Of a DNA stretch of 15,842 nt, positions 12,849 through 15,842 are shown in pieces. Within the stretch, counting starts at the first letter, position 1. Every line of letters starts with the position of its first letter. The stretch comes from UM-FILTER-42-14 sp964586055 (GTDB taxonomy: Bacteria; Patescibacteriota; Microgenomatia; UBA1400; PJMF01). The position numbers and the translations under genes were made by a program. Below the pieces are notes generated by a model. It saw only the letters and a list, made by a program, of their open reading frames with translations. It was not told where the DNA came from and did no database searches. Location of the stretch: contig CAZPFX010000019.1 in assembly GCA_964586055.1 (NCBI GenBank), forward strand, positions 1 through 15,842. The letters are read 5' to 3'.

Positions 12849-13331
12849 TTATCCAGGAGACCTTTTTAGCTTCATTTCATTTTTGATAAATTTATTTATC
12901 AACTCATTTCTTGACAATTTTTCTTTTTTTGTCTTTGAAGAAAGAGAGTAGCTCAATTTTTTACTCATAGAAAAACTGAAATGATGATCCAACATTTGCT
13001 CTACAGATCTAAGTGCAAACTCTACCACTTGAGAAAGTGAACGTTCTGTATATTCAAGAGTGATTATTCTTTCATTTATGAGTGACTTGAGATTAGAAGA
13101 AGCGTATGAAGTCTTTTTGTATAGTACAAGAATTGGAATTCTGGAATTTAGAGCTTCAGCGACAATATATCCTGTTCGTAGTTCAGTTTCTGAAACCTAG
13201 ACAATAATCAAATCACTGATTTTCCCCCTACCATATTTGCTAAGAATAAAGCCATTATTTTTCGTTACGGAATCGATGATTTTATAGAAGTTCTGGCCGC
13301 ATCTCTGGGGGTTGCCAATTACACACTTCAT
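12849..13331 (-). pseudogene. Broken paralogue of the NDT-fold/RHH fusion, with an in-frame amber codon
   Basis: From ATG 13331 the minus strand encodes 160 codons ending at TAA (12851-12849), interrupted only by TAG at 13199-13197 (codon 45). The product resembles the intact protein at 13920-14477. It has a central 'SDLIIV-stop-VSETELRTG' segment aligned to 'ADIILLEVTNQSIGIG', then a 'IPILVLY' strand, and a C-terminal ribbon-helix-helix-like segment (FSFSMSKKLSYSLS...LSRNELINKFI). The stop replaces the position where Glu is expected (GAG to TAG). The position equivalent to the catalytic Glu of the G-x-E motif is Ile here, and the loop before the central strand is about 35 residues shorter. 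The gene is therefore probably dead or repurposed as a regulator. It is divergent from the deaminase gene. Confidence 0.65.
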
Positions 13332-13443
13332 ATACAATTTATGATATCATTATTCGACATTTTCGTCATAACGTAGTAAAGTCGTATTTAACCATTAGTT
13401 TGCTGTATTTACGGGAATATTTAGAATTATAATTAGGATAATA
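13332..13443. promoter_or_regulatory. Divergent control region between the broken NDT-like gene and the deaminase operon
   Basis: This 112-base AT-rich spacer holds a perfect 10-bp palindrome ATGATATCAT (13341-13350) close to the broken gene's start. It also holds a perfect TATAAT (13428-13433), 10 bases before the deaminase ATG at 13444. An AGGA at 13435-13438 could act as a weak ribosome-binding site. The palindrome is a candidate binding site for the ribbon-helix-helix domain encoded on either side, which is inference. Confidence 0.4.
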
Positions 13444-13923
13444 ATGAGTAAAGATCAAAATAAAATTGACAATGAATTTATGAAGGAAGCGCTTTTAGAA
13501 GCTAAAAAATCTTTAGATGCTGGAGATTGGGCTGTTGGATGTGTAATTGTCATTGATAATAAGGTTGTGGCTAGAGGCAGAAACAGGGTTTACTCAACTG
13601 GAAATAAGCTTGCTCATGCTGAGGTTGAGGCAATGAACTCTATCGCAGAATTATTAGCCTCCAGAGGTGAGGATGCCACTCTTTATGTAACTTTAGAGCC
13701 TTGTCCAATGTGTATGGGAGCAATTCTTCTTACCCATTTCAAAAGAGTTGTTTGTGGAGTAGATGCCAACGGAAGTGGTTCTTTTTCCATAATAAGGAGT
13801 GGTAGTCTACCTACATTTTTTACAAAATCTAAATACCAGTTTGAGATTGACCAGTCCGTGATGGTAGATGAATGTAGTAGTTTATTTTTGACAGGAGTTG
13901 AAAAAAAAGGGAAGAAGAAATGA
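13444..13923 (+). CDS. Zinc-dependent nucleoside/base deaminase (TadA/CDA superfamily)
   Basis: This 159-residue enzyme has the cytidine/adenosine deaminase zinc site: H58-A-E60, with E60 as proton shuttle, and P86-C87-P88-M89-C90 with two Cys ligands. A preceding 'WAVGCVIVIDNKVVARGRN' strand pair is typical of the fold. It looks closest to the TadA/guanine-deaminase/dCMP-deaminase group. The C-terminus (about 105-159) lacks the usual tRNA-binding features I would expect of a housekeeping TadA, and it ends in a Lys-rich tail. Its TGA overlaps the ATG of the NDT-RHH gene by four bases, so the two proteins probably work together, for example in deaminating a base or nucleotide handled by the partner. 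The identity of the base is unknown. Confidence 0.85.
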   Translation: MSKDQNKIDNEFMKEALLEAKKSLDAGDWAVGCVIVIDNKVVARGRNRVYSTGNKLAHAEVEAMNSIAELLASRGEDATLYVTLEPCPMCMGAILLTHFKRVVCGVDANGSGSFSIIRSGSLPTFFTKSKYQFEIDQSVMVDECSSLFLTGVEKKGKKK

Positions 13924-14477
13924 AGATTTATTTCAGCACTTCAATCAGTAAGATGTCTGATGAGATAAGAGATAACTGCATAAAAATCATTGAAGTGCTG
14001 GAAGATTCTGGTCATAAAGTACTATCTCATGGGATTCTAGATAAGAATCACAATTTTTATCTTGAGCAAAGTGAGGACGAATCTTTAGCAGCTCAAAAAC
14101 AACTCACAAAGTTAAAAAAACAAGCTGACATTATTCTATTGGAAGTGACAAATCAGAGCATTGGAATTGGGCAAGAAATTTCTACTTCTCTCACTCTGAA
14201 CAAGCCTGTAATTGCACTTTTTCATGAAAGTCATACTCCTCACATACTAAGAGATGACGGTGGAGATCTTTTACTTCTTAATAGTTATACGAAAGCTAAT
14301 TTAAAGCAGACACTTATAGACTCAATTGAATACGCATCTTCGCATCAGGACGTTAGATTTAACTTTTTTATATCTCCAAAGATCGGAGCATATCTTGATG
14401 AGCTTTCAAAAGAAAAGAAGATTCCCAGGTCAGTTTATCTTAGATCTTTGATTGAAGCTGACATGAATAAGCAATGA
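13920..14477 (+). CDS. Nucleoside 2-deoxyribosyltransferase-fold protein fused to a ribbon-helix-helix domain
   Basis: This 185-residue protein begins with a Rossmann-like strand MKIYFSTSI carrying Tyr4. It then has A69-D70-IILLEV (E75) and S80-IGIGQE86, which match the Asp and the nucleophile Glu region of nucleoside 2-deoxyribosyltransferases and related nucleotide hydrolases. From about residue 145 it has RFNFFISPKIGAYLDELS, then 'PRSVYLRSLIEADMNK', a textbook ribbon-helix-helix (Arc/CopG) strand-helix-helix. Joining an N-glycosidase-like fold to a DNA-binding domain is unusual. It could be a nucleotide-sensing repressor, or an enzyme that acts on DNA or is targeted to it. It is translationally coupled to the deaminase. 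A broken paralogue lies divergently at 12849-13331. Confidence 0.75.
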   Translation: MKIYFSTSISKMSDEIRDNCIKIIEVLEDSGHKVLSHGILDKNHNFYLEQSEDESLAAQKQLTKLKKQADIILLEVTNQSIGIGQEISTSLTLNKPVIALFHESHTPHILRDDGGDLLLLNSYTKANLKQTLIDSIEYASSHQDVRFNFFISPKIGAYLDELSKEKKIPRSVYLRSLIEADMNKQ

Positions 14478-14606
14478 CTGAGAAAATAAAGGCTAGCATC
14501 GTCTGCATGATATAAAAAGAAGATTATTCTGAGCTAGACCCATCTCATCTGTGGAGGTGCACTTGTCTTGACTATTAACTAACTGAGAGCCATCTTCAGT
14601 TATTTC
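14478..14606. other. Convergent intergenic spacer with a weak hairpin
   Basis: The 129 bases between the NDT-RHH gene and the methyltransferase gene hold one inverted repeat, AACTGA (14581-14586) and TCAGTT (14596-14601), with a 9-base loop. Neither side has a run of T long enough for a strong intrinsic terminator, so a termination role is doubtful. Confidence 0.3.
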
Positions 14607-15581
14607 TTATGCAAAGTTATTGCTGTCACAAACAATTTTTACTTGAAAAAATCCATGAAAACTAACCTTAGGGGAGCCTATGGGAATCACTGATTTTACT
14701 GAGAAACCATTGCTTTCTAGAATACTCACCCACTCTTTGGATGTTCTAAAACTAAAAGGCAAACTCATTCTAGATAAACTTTGAGCAATTACATTCCCAT
14801 AGAAGTCTGCAAGTATCATTGCATTTTTTTTTGATTCTTGAGTAAGACCCATCATTTTTTTTTCAAGCGAAGACATTTTTTTGGAGCTGAATGATTCAAG
14901 ATCAATTATATCCTCAACAATTATAATCCTTCTTGATATAAGAGAGAGCTTATAGAGAACATCACTAATTTTTTCTTTTTCAATATGACGCAGAACTGTT
15001 AGACAAACTGTTGTGTCCACATGGTCTAATCTGCTACTTATATCTCTCGTTGTTTTAAGCTGGACGAATGGTATCTCTTTACGACGAACTTCATTGTAAT
15101 CAATTACATCCGCATCGATCGAAGAGAAACCATGAGAATATGAATAGTTTGAGAAATATCCTTTTCCACATCCAAAATCTAGTATTTTTTCACCTAAAAA
15201 ATCTCCCTTTGTCATCTCAAAATAATATTTAGGTTTCGACAGCTTTTTATATTCAGCATATTTTTGGAAAAACAGAGAATCTTTGTCTTGAGGGTAAAAA
15301 AGTGCTGAAACTTTAGTTATTCTATCTTTAAATTGTGATATGGTCACAGCCTTGTCTGGATATGAGCTTAATATATCAAGAGATGTGTTTATAATATGTT
15401 TAGAGAATTCGATATCAAAAAAATTACTATAGTGACTAATAAATATCTCTTTAATCAGATTTACTGCTGCAGTATCACTAATACACTCAGAAATTTGTTG
15501 AAAAACGCTGATATTATGATCTGCACTTTTTGTCAAGAATCCAAAAGAACTTGTATGGTCTAAAGGGAATATCATATGCAA
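14607..15581 (-). CDS. Class I SAM-dependent methyltransferase
   Basis: This 324-residue protein has a Rossmann methyltransferase core in its middle. Motif I is I133-LDFGCGKGYF (133-143), the acidic loop after strand 2 is D156-ADVIDY, and a motif IV-like strand is at D189-TTVCLTVLRHIE. A helical region of about 120 residues precedes the core and may recognise the substrate. The C-terminus (GSPKVSFHGFFQVKIVCD) is a strand pair typical of small-molecule or lipid methyltransferases. The substrate is unknown. It converges on the deaminase/NDT operon and has no operon partner of its own. ATG 15575, two codons downstream, is an alternative start. No ribosome-binding site or clear -10 box is visible. 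Codon use is AT-rich like its neighbours. Confidence 0.8.
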   Translation of the reverse strand: MHMIFPLDHTSSFGFLTKSADHNISVFQQISECISDTAAVNLIKEIFISHYSNFFDIEFSKHIINTSLDILSSYPDKAVTISQFKDRITKVSALFYPQDKDSLFFQKYAEYKKLSKPKYYFEMTKGDFLGEKILDFGCGKGYFSNYSYSHGFSSIDADVIDYNEVRRKEIPFVQLKTTRDISSRLDHVDTTVCLTVLRHIEKEKISDVLYKLSLISRRIIIVEDIIDLESFSSKKMSSLEKKMMGLTQESKKNAMILADFYGNVIAQSLSRMSLPFSFRTSKEWVSILESNGFSVKSVIPIGSPKVSFHGFFQVKIVCDSNNFA

Positions 15582-15739
15582 TTCATTTTTTTATTTAGAT
15601 TGAAAATTACTAGTAAATAATAGTCTGACTCTCTGTATGAAGATCAAGGTGTATTATATAGACAGAGCACTATATCTACATACTCAATCTGCATGAAGCA
15701 TGCTTTGTGTAAAGGAGCTGTATCTAGAGAGGATAATTA

Positions 15740-15829
15740 ATGAAGGTATTTTATACGACTTCCTTAAGAGGGGTGGATGGTTATAGGCGAGTCTGTACAA
15801 TTTCTTGTGTAAACGCAAGAGAGCAATAG
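15740..15829 (+). pseudogene. Truncated N-terminus resembling the NDT-fold family
   Basis: An ATG at 15740 is preceded by AGAGGA (15728-15733), a good Shine-Dalgarno match about 6 bases away. The first 15 codons read MKVFYTTSLRGVDGY, which resembles the first strand of the NDT-fold protein at 13920 (MKIYFSTSI) including the Tyr. The frame ends at TAG 15827-15829 after 29 residues, and the two other frames also contain stops. It looks like a decayed or truncated third copy. With so few residues this is tentative, and an unrelated small peptide is possible. Confidence 0.35.
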
Positions 15830-15835
15830 CTCTCT
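15818..15835. repeat. Perfect 7-bp stem inverted repeat
   Basis: AGAGAGC (15818-15824) and GCTCTCT (15829-15835) flank a 4-base loop, AATA. It overlaps the end of the short reading frame. There is no following T run within the window, so it may be an RNA hairpin or a repeat end rather than an intrinsic terminator. Confidence 0.4.
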
Positions 15836-15842
15836 GACGTAT

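Noticed and set aside
13197..13199. Reassigned TAG codon (alternative genetic code)
   Set aside because: Only one internal TAG in one degenerate gene supports it. Known Patescibacteria recoding involves TGA, which here clearly acts as a stop in many overlaps.
15818..15835. Intrinsic terminator
   Set aside because: The hairpin is good but the following bases (GACGTAT) have no T run.
1..15842. CRISPR array, tRNA, rRNA or IS element
   Set aside because: No regularly spaced repeats, cloverleaf-like segment, rRNA core sequence or transposase motif was seen on reading both strands.

Overview
The window reads as a compact bacterial chromosome segment of moderate-to-low GC. Genes are packed into operons joined by 4-base ATGA overlaps. 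No rRNA, tRNA, CRISPR array, IS element or phage gene was seen. Gene style suggests a Candidate Phyla Radiation (Patescibacteria) genome: short genes, few Shine-Dalgarno sites, and a small membrane protein ending in a 'GW' helical motif. No phylogenetic marker is present, so this is a low-to-moderate-confidence inference.

Layout. (1) 1-1014: a GNAT acetyltransferase behind a perfect 16-bp palindrome, and a small membrane protein. (2) 1011-8704: a large isoprenoid/membrane-lipid locus. A minus-strand operon (2062-3201, 1011-2075, 640-1014) holds a radical SAM/SPASM protein, an internally duplicated lycopene-cyclase-like membrane protein and the small protein. A lone plus-strand gene (3255-3824) resembles CDP-archaeol synthase. 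A second minus-strand operon of five overlapping genes (8704 down to 3799) encodes a UbiA prenyltransferase, an RPH/PEP-synthase-like dikinase, a CDP-alcohol phosphatidyltransferase, a second GNAT and a phytol/dolichol-kinase-like protein. Together these look like a pathway that builds a prenyl group, phosphorylates or CDP-activates it, and attaches a polar head group. (3) 8760-12242: two paralogous MFS transporters flanking a BrnT/BrnA-type toxin-antitoxin pair, then a small membrane protein split by a frameshift in a run of eight A. (4) 12348-15842: an AT-rich accessory region with a small nuclease-fold-like protein, a nucleoside deaminase overlapping a deoxyribosyltransferase-fold protein fused to a ribbon-helix-helix domain, a broken paralogue of that fusion carrying an in-frame amber codon, a SAM methyltransferase, and the truncated start of a possible third paralogue at the right edge.

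A recurring regulatory pattern is that a TATAAT-like -10 box lies only 6-10 bases before the start codon of several first-in-operon genes (UbiA, both MFS genes, brnT, the first GNAT and the deaminase). This predicts leaderless or nearly leaderless mRNAs. The one clear Shine-Dalgarno site before an intact gene is at the CDP-archaeol-synthase-like gene.

The most promising undescribed biology is the bacterial lipid cluster with an archaeal-type CDP-activating enzyme plus an unusual dikinase, and the deaminase plus NDT-RHH fusion module with its decayed paralogues.
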